From contig DGTR01000034.1 of the NCBI GenBank assembly GCA_002394395.1, positions 1 to 64,000 of the forward strand: a stretch of DNA of 64,000 nt. The letters run 5' to 3'. A program made the position numbers and the translations under genes. The DNA comes from Bacteroidales bacterium UBA4331. Its GTDB lineage: Bacteria; Bacteroidota; Bacteroidia; Bacteroidales; Paludibacteraceae. This document shows positions 15,749 to 25,116 of the stretch, one piece after another (the first letter of the stretch is position 1; every line of letters starts with the position of its first letter). The notes beneath the pieces are model-generated. The model was not told the DNA's origin and ran no database searches. It saw only the letters and a list, made by a program, of their open reading frames with translations.

Positions 15749-17857
15749 ATGGCTACAAAGTCAAAAGTAGAAAGTAAAAAGTCGAAAGACGAAGGACCGA
15801 AACATTTACCGATAGTGGCACGGGATCCATACCTGGAGCCGTATGAGGGTGCGCTGCAAGCACGCGCCGAGTATGCCCTCCGCAAAGAGGCGGAGATTAC
15901 CGGCGGACAAGATCTTGCAGATTGGGCAAGCGGATACCTGTATTTCGGATTACACCATGACCGCCACAACAAACAGTGGGTCATGCGCGAGTGGGCACCG
16001 AACGCCACGGCGATCTATATCAAGGGCGATATGAACGGATGGCAGAAAGACGAAGCCTACCGTCTGCAACCCATCGGTAACGGCGTCTGGGAAGCCAAAA
16101 TGCCGGAGGACGCCATCAAGCATGAGCAGTTATACAAGCTCCTCGTCGAATGGCAAGGCGGTTACGGCGAACGCATACCGAGTTATGTGCGCCGCGTGGT
16201 GCAGGACGAGCAGACGAAGATCTTCTCTGCGCAGGTATGGGACGAGCCCGAATACGAATGGAAGAACAGGAGGTCGAAAGTCAAAAGTCAAAAGTCGAAA
16301 GACGAAGCTCTGTTCATTTACGAGTGCCACATAGGCATGAGTTCGGCGGAGGAGAAAGTGAGCTCGTATGAGGAGTTCCGCCGCGACGTACTGCCGCGTA
16401 TCGCCAAACTCGGCTATAACTGCGTACAGATCATGGCGGTGCAGGAGCACCCGTACTACGGTTCGTTCGGCTACCATGTATCGAACTTCTTCGCCGCCTC
16501 CAGCCGTTTCGGTACGCCGAATGAGTTGAAAGCGCTGATCGACGATATTCACGGCCGCGGGATGCGGGTGATCATGGACCTCGTTCACTCGCACGCAGTG
16601 AAGAACGAGTTGGAAGGTCTGGGTAATTTCGACGGCACGGGTTATCAGTATTTCCACGACGGTCCGCGGCGCGAGCACCCGGCATGGGATAGTCTCTGCT
16701 TCAACTACGGCAAGAACGAAGTGCTGCATTTCCTGCTGAGCAACTGTAAGTTCTGGATCGACGAGTATGACTTCGACGGTTTCCGCTTCGACGGCGTGAC
16801 CTCGATGATCTACCGCAGCCACGGTCTGGGCGAAGACTTCAACGGGTACGGCAGCTATTTCAACGGCAACGAAGACGGCGATGCGATCATGTATCTGACG
16901 CTTGCTAACAAAGTGATCCATGAGGTAAAGCCCGATGCTATCACTATCGCCGAAGAGATGTCCGGCATGCCGGGTCTGGCAGCAAAGATAGAAGACGGCG
17001 GTGTGGGCTTCGATTATCGGCTGGCGATGGGTATCCCGGATTTCTGGATCAAGTATATTAAAGAAGTCAAGGACGAAGACTGGAAAGCCGGACATATCCT
17101 CTATGAGATGACCAACCGCCGCGAGGACGAGAAGACCATCTCCTACGCGGAGAGCCACGACCAGGCACTGGTAGGCGACAAGACGATCATCTTCCGCCTC
17201 GTGGATTCAGACATGTACTGGCATTTTGAGCACGGCCACTCGACCTATATGGCAGACCGCGGTATAGCCCTGCATAAGATGATCCGCCTCGTCACTGCCT
17301 CCACCATCAACGGCGGCTACCTGAACTTCATGGGGAATGAGTTCGGCCATCCGGAATGGATTGACTTCCCGCGTGAGGGCAACGGATGGAGCTATAAATA
17401 CGCCCGGAGACAATGGGGGTTGGTAGATAACCCGAACTATTTCTTCTCGGACCTCAACCGCTTCGACGAGGCGATGGTGCACCTGCTCAAGGAGAACTTG
17501 CTGATCCAGAAACCGACCGCAGAAGAGAAGAAATACAACGTCGGCAACCACCTGCCATGGGTGATGAAATGGTGGGATAACGAGGGTGACCAGGTAGTGG
17601 CTTACTCGCGCGGAGATCTGCTGTTCATCTTCAACTGGAACGGTCAGAAGTCCTTCTCCGACTACGGTATCCTCGTGCCGGAAGGCAAGTACCAAGTGGT
17701 GCTCAATACGGACGCGAAGGAGTTTGCGGGCTTTGGTCTCGCGGACGACAGCGTAGAGCATTTCACGGTACATGACGACCTCTACGCCAAGGACGGCAAG
17801 GGATGGCTGAAGATGTACCTGCCGGCACGCAGCGCAGTAGTCTTAAAGAGAAGTTAA
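15749..17857 (+). CDS. glgB: 1,4-alpha-glucan branching enzyme (GH13)
   Basis: Makes alpha-1,6 branches in glycogen. The 702 residues hold an N-terminal carbohydrate-binding (CBM48) domain (about 65-165, YFGLHHDRHNKQWVMREWAP), the GH13 barrel, and a C-terminal all-beta domain. Catalytic motifs are DGFRFDGVTSMIY (nucleophile Asp near 348), AEEMSGMPG (acid/base Glu near 403) and AESHDQ (near 470). The layout is the eukaryote-like GH13_8 branch often found in Bacteroidota. Residues 3-17 and about 177-186 are Lys/Ser-rich and encoded by AAAGTCA heptamer arrays, one before CBM48 and one in the linker to the barrel. Confidence 0.93.
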   Translation: MATKSKVESKKSKDEGPKHLPIVARDPYLEPYEGALQARAEYALRKEAEITGGQDLADWASGYLYFGLHHDRHNKQWVMREWAPNATAIYIKGDMNGWQKDEAYRLQPIGNGVWEAKMPEDAIKHEQLYKLLVEWQGGYGERIPSYVRRVVQDEQTKIFSAQVWDEPEYEWKNRRSKVKSQKSKDEALFIYECHIGMSSAEEKVSSYEEFRRDVLPRIAKLGYNCVQIMAVQEHPYYGSFGYHVSNFFAASSRFGTPNELKALIDDIHGRGMRVIMDLVHSHAVKNELEGLGNFDGTGYQYFHDGPRREHPAWDSLCFNYGKNEVLHFLLSNCKFWIDEYDFDGFRFDGVTSMIYRSHGLGEDFNGYGSYFNGNEDGDAIMYLTLANKVIHEVKPDAITIAEEMSGMPGLAAKIEDGGVGFDYRLAMGIPDFWIKYIKEVKDEDWKAGHILYEMTNRREDEKTISYAESHDQALVGDKTIIFRLVDSDMYWHFEHGHSTYMADRGIALHKMIRLVTASTINGGYLNFMGNEFGHPEWIDFPREGNGWSYKYARRQWGLVDNPNYFFSDLNRFDEAMVHLLKENLLIQKPTAEEKKYNVGNHLPWVMKWWDNEGDQVVAYSRGDLLFIFNWNGQKSFSDYGILVPEGKYQVVLNTDAKEFAGFGLADDSVEHFTVHDDLYAKDGKGWLKMYLPARSAVVLKRS
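15757..15798 (+). repeat. Heptamer array AAAGTCA x6 at the start of glgB
   Basis: Six exact-length 7-base units: AAAGTCA, AAAGTAG, AAAGTAA, AAAGTCG, AAAGACG, AAGGACC. They encode the Lys/Ser-rich N-terminus of the branching enzyme. Confidence 0.9.
16277..16304 (+). repeat. Heptamer array AAAGTCA x4 inside glgB
   Basis: AAAGTCA twice, then AAAGTCG and AAAGACG: the same word family and end variants as the array at 15757-15798 of the same gene. It encodes a domain linker. Confidence 0.9.
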
Positions 17858-17911
17858 ATCGGGATTCCGTAATCTCGAAATCCCGTAATTACGTAATAAC
17901 GTAATCCCGAA
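17857..17911 (+). repeat. Degenerate 8-bp array (CCGTAAT type)
   Basis: Starting at the glgB stop codon, about six units of 7-8 bases (variants of CCGTAATC, TACGTAAT, AACGTAAT, CCCGAAAA) fill the gap to the next gene. Confidence 0.8.
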
Positions 17912-17926
17912 AAAAAGCAAACAACA

Positions 17927-18469
17927 ATGAAAAAGACTCTATTATTTATTTTCGCGGCGATGGTAATGGTCGGCTGCGGCAAGAAAGCTCAGGAATCGGA
18001 GAAGACCGCTACGGACACCGTAGTGATCGTCGAAGAAGTGATGGTACAGACCGGTAATACAGCAGGTGCATATTTTACAGATTTCACGGGCGTGACGCCG
18101 GAAGGCAAAGAGCTGTCGCTGAGCGGGTTGGTCGGCAAGACCGATTATGTCCTCGTAGATTTCTGGGCATCGTGGTGCGGTCCCTGTCGTCGTTTCGTGC
18201 CGGTACTCAAGGAGATCTACACCTCCATGCCGGAGGGCAGATTGCAGATCCTCTTTTGCTCCGTCGATCAAGAAGAGGCTGCTTGGCGCACGGCGCTGAG
18301 TGAAGAAGATATGCCATGGGTACAAGTGCGCGAAGATGAGGCACATCCCTGCTCCGATAAATACGGTGTACAATTCATCCCTCATACCGTCCTCATCGAC
18401 AGCGAGGGTACGATCGTCGGTGTCAACCTCGAGGAACCAGAGATCCAGGAGATTCTGTTTGCAGAATAA
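17927..18469 (+). CDS. TlpA-like thioredoxin-fold lipoprotein
   Basis: A 180-residue thiol-disulfide oxidoreductase. The signal peptide ends at lipobox Cys17 (MVMVGC), then a Thr/Val-rich linker, then a TlpA/ResA-type thioredoxin domain with the active site WCGPC (83-87) in VDFWASWCGPCRRF and cis-proline region QFIPHTVLID. It probably acts in the periplasm, tethered to a membrane, reducing disulfides or protecting cysteines of secreted proteins. The partner is not evident; glgB and nagB on either side do not suggest one. Confidence 0.9.
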   Translation: MKKTLLFIFAAMVMVGCGKKAQESEKTATDTVVIVEEVMVQTGNTAGAYFTDFTGVTPEGKELSLSGLVGKTDYVLVDFWASWCGPCRRFVPVLKEIYTSMPEGRLQILFCSVDQEEAAWRTALSEEDMPWVQVREDEAHPCSDKYGVQFIPHTVLIDSEGTIVGVNLEEPEIQEILFAE

Positions 18470-18482
18470 AAAACAAACCGTG

Positions 18483-18521
18483 CCTGTCCGTTAGGCAGTA
18501 GTTACCGGCAGGCAAAGGTGA
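18483..18521. other. Imperfect hairpin between tlpA-like gene and nagB
   Basis: GCCTG-t-CCG near 18483 pairs with CGG-CAGGC near 18515 (8 bp, one bulge). There is no T tract on the plus strand, so it is not a clear terminator. The following stretch (18528-18562) is built of TTAAAA-like words. Confidence 0.4.
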
Positions 18522-18564
18522 AAAATAGTTTAAATTAAAATTTCAAAATTAAGAATTAAAAACA

Positions 18565-19374
18565 ATGCGAGTAATTATTGAACCTTCGTATGACCTGCTG
18601 AGTCAGTGGGCTGCGAACTATGTAGCAAAAAAAATTAATGAGTTTGATCCCAAAGAGAGCAAGCCTTTTGTGCTCGGTCTGCCGACCGGAAGTTCGCCTC
18701 TTGGTATGTACAAAGCCCTTATCGAACTGAACAAAGCAGGCAAAGTGTCCTTCCGTAATGTGGTAACGTTCAATATGGACGAGTACGTTAACCTGCCCGA
18801 AGAGCACCCGGAGAGCTATCACAGCTTCATGTGGAATAACTTCTTCAGCCATATCGACATCCGCAAAGAGAACGTGAATATCCTCAACGGTAACGCCGAG
18901 GACCTCGCAGCCGAGTGCGCGCGTTACGAAGAGCGGATCAAGAATATCGGCGGCATCCATTTGTTCCTCGGCGGCATCGGTCCTGACGGACATATCGCCT
19001 TCAACGAACCGGGTTCGTCTCTAAGCAGCCGCACCCGTAAGAAAGAGCTGACGACCGACACGATCATCGCTAACAGCCGATTCTTCGACAACGACGTGAA
19101 CAAAGTGCCGAAGACCGCGCTCACGGTAGGTGTAGGAACGGTGATGGACGCAAAAGAGGTGCTGATCATGGTCAACGGTCATAACAAGGCACGTGCGTTG
19201 CAACACGCTATCGAGGAGCCGATCAGCCATATGTGGACCGTCTCTGCGCTGCAGATGCACCAACACGGTATCATCGTCTGCGACGAGGCTGCCTGCGAAG
19301 AACTCAAACTCGGTACGTTCAACTATTTCAAGGACATTGAGAAGAACAATCTCGATCCGAACACGCTGCTGTAA
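18565..19374 (+). CDS. nagB: Glucosamine-6-phosphate deaminase
   Basis: Converts glucosamine 6-phosphate to fructose 6-phosphate and ammonia, linking amino-sugar breakdown to glycolysis. The 269 residues match the family length. Catalytic residues fall on the known E. coli numbers: Asp72 in FNMDEYV, and Asp141, His143 and Glu148 in GIGPDGHIAFNEPGSS (137-152). Phosphate-binding LPTGSSPLGMYK is at 39-50. A short hairpin follows the stop codon. Cytoplasmic. Confidence 0.96.
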   Translation: MRVIIEPSYDLLSQWAANYVAKKINEFDPKESKPFVLGLPTGSSPLGMYKALIELNKAGKVSFRNVVTFNMDEYVNLPEEHPESYHSFMWNNFFSHIDIRKENVNILNGNAEDLAAECARYEERIKNIGGIHLFLGGIGPDGHIAFNEPGSSLSSRTRKKELTTDTIIANSRFFDNDVNKVPKTALTVGVGTVMDAKEVLIMVNGHNKARALQHAIEEPISHMWTVSALQMHQHGIIVCDEAACEELKLGTFNYFKDIEKNNLDPNTLL

Positions 19375-19381
19375 CTCTTTT

Positions 19382-19403
19382 GCGTACCCGATACGCTTTT
19401 GTT
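19382..19403 (+). terminator. Short hairpin after nagB
   Basis: GCGTA (19382-19386) and TACGC (19392-19396) pair, followed by TTTTGTT. It is a weak terminator candidate. Confidence 0.4.
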
Positions 19404-19428
19404 GTATTGGTGGGGTCGAAATTATAAA

Positions 19429-22400
19429 ATGATGAAACACATTAATCTTAGAATCTTGTCAGTCCTGTTGCTTCTTGCAATGGGATTGACTTGTTTTGCC
19501 CAGACTCATTTCTCAGGCATAGTGAAAGACACAGGCGGTGAGCCGCTTATAGGTGTAAGCGTTCTATGGGGAGAAAGTCAGGGAACGAGTACAGACCTGA
19601 ATGGCGAGTTCAGCATAGAGGCCCCGCAAGGAACCAAATTGACCTTCTCTTACATGGGTTTCCGTACGGTCTCCACCGTAGTGGGTGAGAACATGGTTAT
19701 TACCATGGAGGAGGACGTGACGACCCTCGATGATGTCGTTGTCATCGGTTATGGAACCACGAGCCGGAAAGATCTGACGGGATCTGTTTCGTCCCTTAGT
19801 GGAGATGAAGTTCTGGCTGTTCCGGTAGCAGATGTGACGCAGGCTATACAAGGTCAGATAGCGGGTGTGAGTATCAGTACGCAGGACGGAAGACCCGGTG
19901 CTAATGCGGCCATCCGTATCCGAGGAGGAGGTTCAATCACACAATCGAACGATCCGCTTTTTGTGGTAGACGGCGTGGTAGTGAGCGACATCAGCGATAT
20001 ACCGGCTGATAATATTGCCAGCATTGATGTGCTCAAAGATGCAGCTTCTACCGCTATCTATGGCGCCCGAGGTGCCAATGGTATCATCTTAATCACCACC
20101 AAAAGTTCGGATGGCCAGCAGAAAGTGAAGATCAACTACAACATGTACTATCAGTTGAAGACCAACGCCCGTAAACTGCAAACGCTCAATGCGTATGATT
20201 ATATAAGGTTCACGTGGGCGTACGCGCAGGCCTATGGCGACTCGTATGGCGATAATGTAGCCAAATATTTCGGTTTGGGTAGTGCGTATGGCAACCACTT
20301 GGAAGATTATCGTACTTTCAAAGTGCACGATTATGTGGACGAGGTAGTGGGTAATGCCGGCAGTTGGAATCACGACGTGACGCTCAGTGGCGGTACTTCA
20401 TGGACCAAATACTATGCTGCTTTTAACTATTCAGACGATGGTGGCTTGTTGCGTAACACCGGTTTCACACGTTGGAATGCGAATATCAAGGTGAGTCAGA
20501 AAATCTTGGAGAATTTGCATGTGGACGCTGATATCCGTTATACCGAGCGCAGTTACAAGGGCGTGAAGGATATGTACGAATTGGCGACCTCTGCTTATTG
20601 GTTCCGCCCGATAGATGTGCCACTCGGCGAAGACAAAACCGCTTATTTCGGTAACGGTGATACCTATATGGAGTTATCCAATAGCCCGACGGCAGTCCTT
20701 AACAACTATCAGAATATCGTCAAACGTATTCGTCTTACGGGTAATGTCGGGCTTACATGGGTGCCTGTAAAAGGCTTAACTGCCAAGACAGAGCTCTCCT
20801 TAGGCCGCTATTGGGATGAGACGAATTATTGGGACGGCGGACATTTCTCCGGCTTTACGACTGCTAAACTTACACAAGCTAAAGGTTCGAATCTCCGATG
20901 GACCACTACACTGGGCTATCAAGTACAAGGATTAGGTGACGCGCATCGTCTGTCTTTCCTTGCGGGTAATGAATTGATTTCCGGAAAATCTTCCACAAGC
21001 CATATCTACGGATCCGGCTACCCGAAACAGTACGATTTGGATTTAGCGATGGCGCGTCTGTCCCTCACGGATCCGTCTATCGGTAAAGATGAGTTCGGTA
21101 ATGTGATAGGCGTTCCTACTCGAACTCTATCTTGGTTCGGGCGTATTAACTATGATTTATTAGACCGATACCTGTTTACCGTCACTTTCCGTGCGGATGG
21201 TAGTTCTAAGTTCGCTCCTAAGCATCATTGGGGCTATTTCCCAGCAGCTGCTGCGGCTTGGCGTATCTCCGAAGAACCGTTCATGAGTGGCGCTTCCGGC
21301 TGGTTGGATAACCTCAAACTGCGTTTGTCATGGGGTATGTCCGGTTCGGATAATATCGATCCCTCTTTATGGCAGAACGGTCTATGGACGACCGCTGTAG
21401 TCACGATAGACGGTGTCCCGACGAACATCTACAAACCTACCGAACTGATGGGCAACAACGATCTCAAATGGGAAAAAACGATCAGCCGTAATATAGGTTT
21501 GGATTTCGGCTTTTGGAATGGTCGTTTACGGGGAACGATTGAGGGGTATTGTAATACGACCAAGGATATCCTGATGCGTGTGCCGGTTGATGCTACTACG
21601 GGGTATAGTTACCAATACCAGAATATCGGCAAGACCTCCAACAGAGGTGTGGAGATATCCCTGCATGCTGATCTGTATCGTTCTAAAGACCTGAAGATAG
21701 GTGTTAATATTACCTATAACTATAACAAGAATAATATTGACCAACTCTCTCCGGATGTCATAGCCGACACGCATACCAACTGGGGTTCAACCATGCGTAA
21801 ACCATATTACGACTACGTCATTCGAAGTGGTCAACCCGTGGGGTCGATATATGGATTCATGAGTGACGGTTTCTATACGGTGGATGATTTCGACATGGAT
21901 ATCTATAACGCCACCGGTACATGGCAGTTGCGCCCGGGTGTTCCCGATTTGGTGGATGTGACCAACTATGCTACCGGCGGGCAATTCAAGAACAAAGCCC
22001 AGAATGCTTTCCCAGGAATGGTGAAGTTCAAAGACACCAATAATGATGGGGTAGTCAATAATGACGACGCGACGATTATCGGTCACGCTATGCCCGAACA
22101 TACCGGTGGTTTCAATCTCTACTTGACATGGAAAGGTTTGGATTTTGCAGCAGGTTTTGTATATCAGATTGGAGGAAGTGTGTATAACGCCAATGCCATG
22201 TTTTCTATGATGGGTAACAAAGATAACTCGCTGGGTGCCAACCGTCTGTCATTCGTGGCTGATGCATGGAAGATGTACGATGTGAACGCAACCGGAGACC
22301 TCGTTCCGGTGACGGATCCGGAAGGCCTTCGGAATCTTAATGCCAACGCGCGTTATGGGCTTCCTTATTCGGAATATGGTATCGTCTCCTCGGATTTTGT

Positions 22401-22662
22401 TGAGGACGCCTCGTATCTGCGTCTGAACACACTCACCTTAGGTTATACCTTCCCGGATAAATGGATGCAGAAAGCCAAAATCAGCAAACTGCGCGTTTAT
22501 TTCACAGGAGGAAACTTGTTCTGCATCGCCGGATATAAAGGACTCGACCCTGATGTGAACACCACTCCTGTTACCGGAGGTTTCCCAACGCCCGCGTACG
22601 ACTACCTGTCTTATCCGAAAGCACGTACATTCACTTTTGGTCTTAACCTTTCATTCTTCTAA
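19429..22662 (+). CDS. SusC/RagA-type TonB-dependent outer membrane transporter
   Basis: About 1077 residues from the ATG at 19429 (MMKHINLRILS), chosen because it starts a clean signal peptide ending near CFAQ. A carboxypeptidase-regulatory-like domain (about 25-110, SGIVKDTGGEPLIGVSVLWG) leads to the plug (LDDVVVIGYGTTSRKDLTGSV; SIDVLKDAASTAIYGARGANG) and a 22-strand barrel ending FTFGLNLSFF. It imports an oligosaccharide or peptide bound by the SusD partner, which starts 5 bases after its stop codon. No sigma/anti-sigma or glycosidase genes are adjacent, so the substrate cannot be deduced. The upstream region lacks a clear consensus promoter. Confidence 0.95.
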   Translation: MMKHINLRILSVLLLLAMGLTCFAQTHFSGIVKDTGGEPLIGVSVLWGESQGTSTDLNGEFSIEAPQGTKLTFSYMGFRTVSTVVGENMVITMEEDVTTLDDVVVIGYGTTSRKDLTGSVSSLSGDEVLAVPVADVTQAIQGQIAGVSISTQDGRPGANAAIRIRGGGSITQSNDPLFVVDGVVVSDISDIPADNIASIDVLKDAASTAIYGARGANGIILITTKSSDGQQKVKINYNMYYQLKTNARKLQTLNAYDYIRFTWAYAQAYGDSYGDNVAKYFGLGSAYGNHLEDYRTFKVHDYVDEVVGNAGSWNHDVTLSGGTSWTKYYAAFNYSDDGGLLRNTGFTRWNANIKVSQKILENLHVDADIRYTERSYKGVKDMYELATSAYWFRPIDVPLGEDKTAYFGNGDTYMELSNSPTAVLNNYQNIVKRIRLTGNVGLTWVPVKGLTAKTELSLGRYWDETNYWDGGHFSGFTTAKLTQAKGSNLRWTTTLGYQVQGLGDAHRLSFLAGNELISGKSSTSHIYGSGYPKQYDLDLAMARLSLTDPSIGKDEFGNVIGVPTRTLSWFGRINYDLLDRYLFTVTFRADGSSKFAPKHHWGYFPAAAAAWRISEEPFMSGASGWLDNLKLRLSWGMSGSDNIDPSLWQNGLWTTAVVTIDGVPTNIYKPTELMGNNDLKWEKTISRNIGLDFGFWNGRLRGTIEGYCNTTKDILMRVPVDATTGYSYQYQNIGKTSNRGVEISLHADLYRSKDLKIGVNITYNYNKNNIDQLSPDVIADTHTNWGSTMRKPYYDYVIRSGQPVGSIYGFMSDGFYTVDDFDMDIYNATGTWQLRPGVPDLVDVTNYATGGQFKNKAQNAFPGMVKFKDTNNDGVVNNDDATIIGHAMPEHTGGFNLYLTWKGLDFAAGFVYQIGGSVYNANAMFSMMGNKDNSLGANRLSFVADAWKMYDVNATGDLVPVTDPEGLRNLNANARYGLPYSEYGIVSSDFVEDASYLRLNTLTLGYTFPDKWMQKAKISKLRVYFTGGNLFCIAGYKGLDPDVNTTPVTGGFPTPAYDYLSYPKARTFTFGLNLSFF

Positions 22663-22667
22663 GTCCT

Positions 22668-24779
22668 ATGAAAAGAACTATCTATACTACATTGATATGT
22701 ATGCTCGTCGGGATCTTTCCTGCCTGCCATGATTTTTTAGAAACCCACTCGGCATCTACGATGGACGGAGATTTTGTGACGTCATCCGAAGCGAATATAC
22801 GCTTGGCAATGAGTGGTTTGTATGAGACTTGGCGTGATTGCGCGCAAAACAAAGTGTTCGGGGACGGACTATGGTACGGAGCCGATGTGCCTGGTTCGGA
22901 CATCACACGACATCCCGAAGCATTCACTAACCAACCTGGGCGACATTGGCCCGAATGTCTCTATCAGAACGGAAACTATGCCTCACAGTATGGCTTGCTG
23001 TCTTATCTGAAGGAGGACGATATCTTCGCCAGCCTCTATAAAATCATCGCCGTCTCCAACGCAATCACGGAGGCTGTCGAGGCAAGAGATGACTTCGAGT
23101 CCATGATTATCGGGAAACCTTCCGAGTTGGGGCAGTTATATGGAGAAGCGGTGGCTATGCGTGCCACTGCCTATCGCGAGTTGATCAAGAACTTCGGAGA
23201 TGTACCCTTCAACAACAAGATTGGCGAGGTGGCGCAAGGATTGGTAGGACGAGACTGGATCTATGAGAAATGTCTGGAGGAGTTGCAGAAAGTGGAACCC
23301 GTCATGTATCCGGTGAATAACAAAAGCCGCTTCTCGCAGACCTATGTGGACGGTCTGATCGGGCGCATGGCTCTCGAAGCCGGAGGTTATCAGACTCGGC
23401 GCAACGATATAGAACGCAAAGATCTAAAAGGAAACGTCATTTCGTATGAGCCGTTAGGAACAGTCAATAATGATGCTACATATGCCCGTCGTTCCGATTG
23501 GCAGCGTTTTTATTCCCTCGCGAAAACATATTTCCAAAAAGCCTTTTCAGAGCATTTGGGAACGGCTGTTTTTCATGAGACAGACCCGCGTGCAGATGAG
23601 GCGAACGGACGAATATACAACAACCCTTACCAGTATTTCTTCCAGCAGATGATGGATGCTGATGGAATGTACGCAGACGAGTCGATATACGAATATCCCA
23701 TGCAGCAAGGCATCGTCAATGATGCACGCCCGTACTCGTTCGGACGGCCTTCCAACGGCGGATCCAAGAACGCTTACCCCTGCAAAGCCTACGGGCAGGG
23801 ACGCGTCAATCCCGCTTTCTATTACGGCGTCTTTGACCCGCAGGATAAACGACGAGACGTAGCCGTAACCGTCACAGGATCAGATGGAGCTGGTAACGAG
23901 AAACTGATCCCCTTTGTGCCCAACTCCAAAGCCAACGGTGGAGGACTCTCCTTCAATAAATGGGATGAGAACCGTCAAACCCATCCATGGGTGAAAGCAC
24001 AGCGAATGTCAGGTATCAACGGACCATACATGCGACTCTCGGAGATGTATCTCGGTTACGCAGAGGCTTGTGCCGCTTTGGGCGACAACGGAGAAGCGCG
24101 TACCTATCTGGACTTGATTCGTAACCGCGCTTTCGGAGATGCCATAAAAGCCAAAACAGATGCTTTCATCGCACAGGAAGGATCACTCCTCAATGCTATC
24201 ATTCAGGAACGCGGATTTGAGTTCGCCGCCGAAGGGGACAGACGATTCACCCTCATCCGTACAGGACTTCTGCCGGTGAAAATCAAATATATCAAGGATC
24301 TGACGCGCGCGATGATTGACGGACTCAAAACGAACGGTTATTACACTTTTGAGAACGGCAATACGATCAGCGACACCGTCTATACCAAGATGGTGAACGG
24401 CCAAAAGGAGAAGGGCTACCGCCTCACGACCCAATGCCCCGAAGGACAAGAGGATGATCCGCTACTCTACCCCGGATGGCGAGGACAGAAGGATAACTGG
24501 GATGAATTAGGCTGCGCGTACAAAGGAGACACCTTGACCAATCTGGCTATAAAAGGACTCTTCAAATCGCTCACTTCCAGTGAGATAACTGCCTTGAAAG
24601 CCGAGGGCTACGAAGCACAGGCATGGGGAGCCGATATCGTCCAATATGAAGATGAGTATTACACATACCTCTTCTACGATTATGACTATACCAAAGCGCC
24701 GATTTACCTCTGGCCTTTCACCCCGCAGATCCTCTCCACCGGAGGATTCAAAAATGGATACGGCTTCAAGAATGAGTAA
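22668..24779 (+). CDS. SusD/RagB-type surface lipoprotein
   Basis: Partner of the SusC-type transporter. It closes the barrel as a lid and binds the substrate. 703 residues with lipobox at Cys20 (GIFPAC), followed by HDFLETHSAST, the usual SusD opening. TPR helices (SNAITEAVEARDD; YGEAVAMRATAYRELIKNFGDVP) and C-terminal motifs (MRLSEMYLGYAEACAALGD; ERGFEFAAEGDRRFTLIRTG) are clear. It is longer than the common 500-600 residues, with extra sequence in its last 170 residues. It shares the operon with the SusC gene. Confidence 0.94.
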   Translation: MKRTIYTTLICMLVGIFPACHDFLETHSASTMDGDFVTSSEANIRLAMSGLYETWRDCAQNKVFGDGLWYGADVPGSDITRHPEAFTNQPGRHWPECLYQNGNYASQYGLLSYLKEDDIFASLYKIIAVSNAITEAVEARDDFESMIIGKPSELGQLYGEAVAMRATAYRELIKNFGDVPFNNKIGEVAQGLVGRDWIYEKCLEELQKVEPVMYPVNNKSRFSQTYVDGLIGRMALEAGGYQTRRNDIERKDLKGNVISYEPLGTVNNDATYARRSDWQRFYSLAKTYFQKAFSEHLGTAVFHETDPRADEANGRIYNNPYQYFFQQMMDADGMYADESIYEYPMQQGIVNDARPYSFGRPSNGGSKNAYPCKAYGQGRVNPAFYYGVFDPQDKRRDVAVTVTGSDGAGNEKLIPFVPNSKANGGGLSFNKWDENRQTHPWVKAQRMSGINGPYMRLSEMYLGYAEACAALGDNGEARTYLDLIRNRAFGDAIKAKTDAFIAQEGSLLNAIIQERGFEFAAEGDRRFTLIRTGLLPVKIKYIKDLTRAMIDGLKTNGYYTFENGNTISDTVYTKMVNGQKEKGYRLTTQCPEGQEDDPLLYPGWRGQKDNWDELGCAYKGDTLTNLAIKGLFKSLTSSEITALKAEGYEAQAWGADIVQYEDEYYTYLFYDYDYTKAPIYLWPFTPQILSTGGFKNGYGFKNE

Positions 24780-24780
24780 T

Positions 24781-24868
24781 AAGACTAAAAACGGACTCAA
24801 GTAAGACTTAAAACGGACTCAAGTAAGACTCAAAACGGACTTAAGTATGACTCAAAACGGTCTAATCC
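24781..24868 (+). repeat. Four tandem 22-bp units
   Basis: Four consecutive units of exactly 22 bases (24781, 24803, 24825, 24847), consensus AAGACTCAAAACGGACTCAAGT. The fourth diverges at its 3' end. Differences are single-base changes. There are no spacers, so it is not a CRISPR array. It starts just after the SusD stop codon. Confidence 0.9.
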
Positions 24869-25046
24869 TAGACCATAGTAATACCCTTAACGTACTCTCG
24901 TCCTATCCATCCTTTAGATGTTGTCCATTAGATCAAATGTCATTTGACAATATTTTGCGTGGCACAGTTGGCACACTTGGCACACTTTTATTTTTCTACC
25001 TTTTTGAACCAAAAATGCAATTTTACGTCGTTTTTTGTTTAAATCC
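24869..25046. other. Intergenic stretch before cysS
   Basis: Apart from the arrays at 24781-24868 and 24960-24986 I see only AT-rich DNA with no supported gene. An open frame over 24847-25104 crosses the repeats and the promoter and is not credible. Confidence 0.5.
24960..24986 (+). repeat. Three tandem 9-bp units TGGCACANT
   Basis: TGGCACAGT, TGGCACACT, TGGCACACT, upstream of the cysS promoter. Confidence 0.85.
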
Positions 25047-25077
25047 TTGCGTATCTCAAAAAAAAGCAGTAATTTTG
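25047..25077 (+). promoter_or_regulatory. Promoter of cysS
   Basis: TTGCGTATCTC (25047-25057) and TAATTTTG (25070-25077). The stretch between and after them is nearly the same as in the M13 peptidase promoter (CTCAAAAAAAAGCAG). Confidence 0.85.
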
Positions 25078-25116
25078 CATGCAAAATTGTTTTTTAGACA
25101 TTAGAAACTATATTTT

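Noticed and set aside
24781..24868. CRISPR array
   Set aside because: The 22-bp units are directly adjacent with no spacers and no cas genes are nearby.
24847..25104. 85-residue protein upstream of cysS
   Set aside because: It crosses the repeat arrays and the cysS promoter and has no family features.
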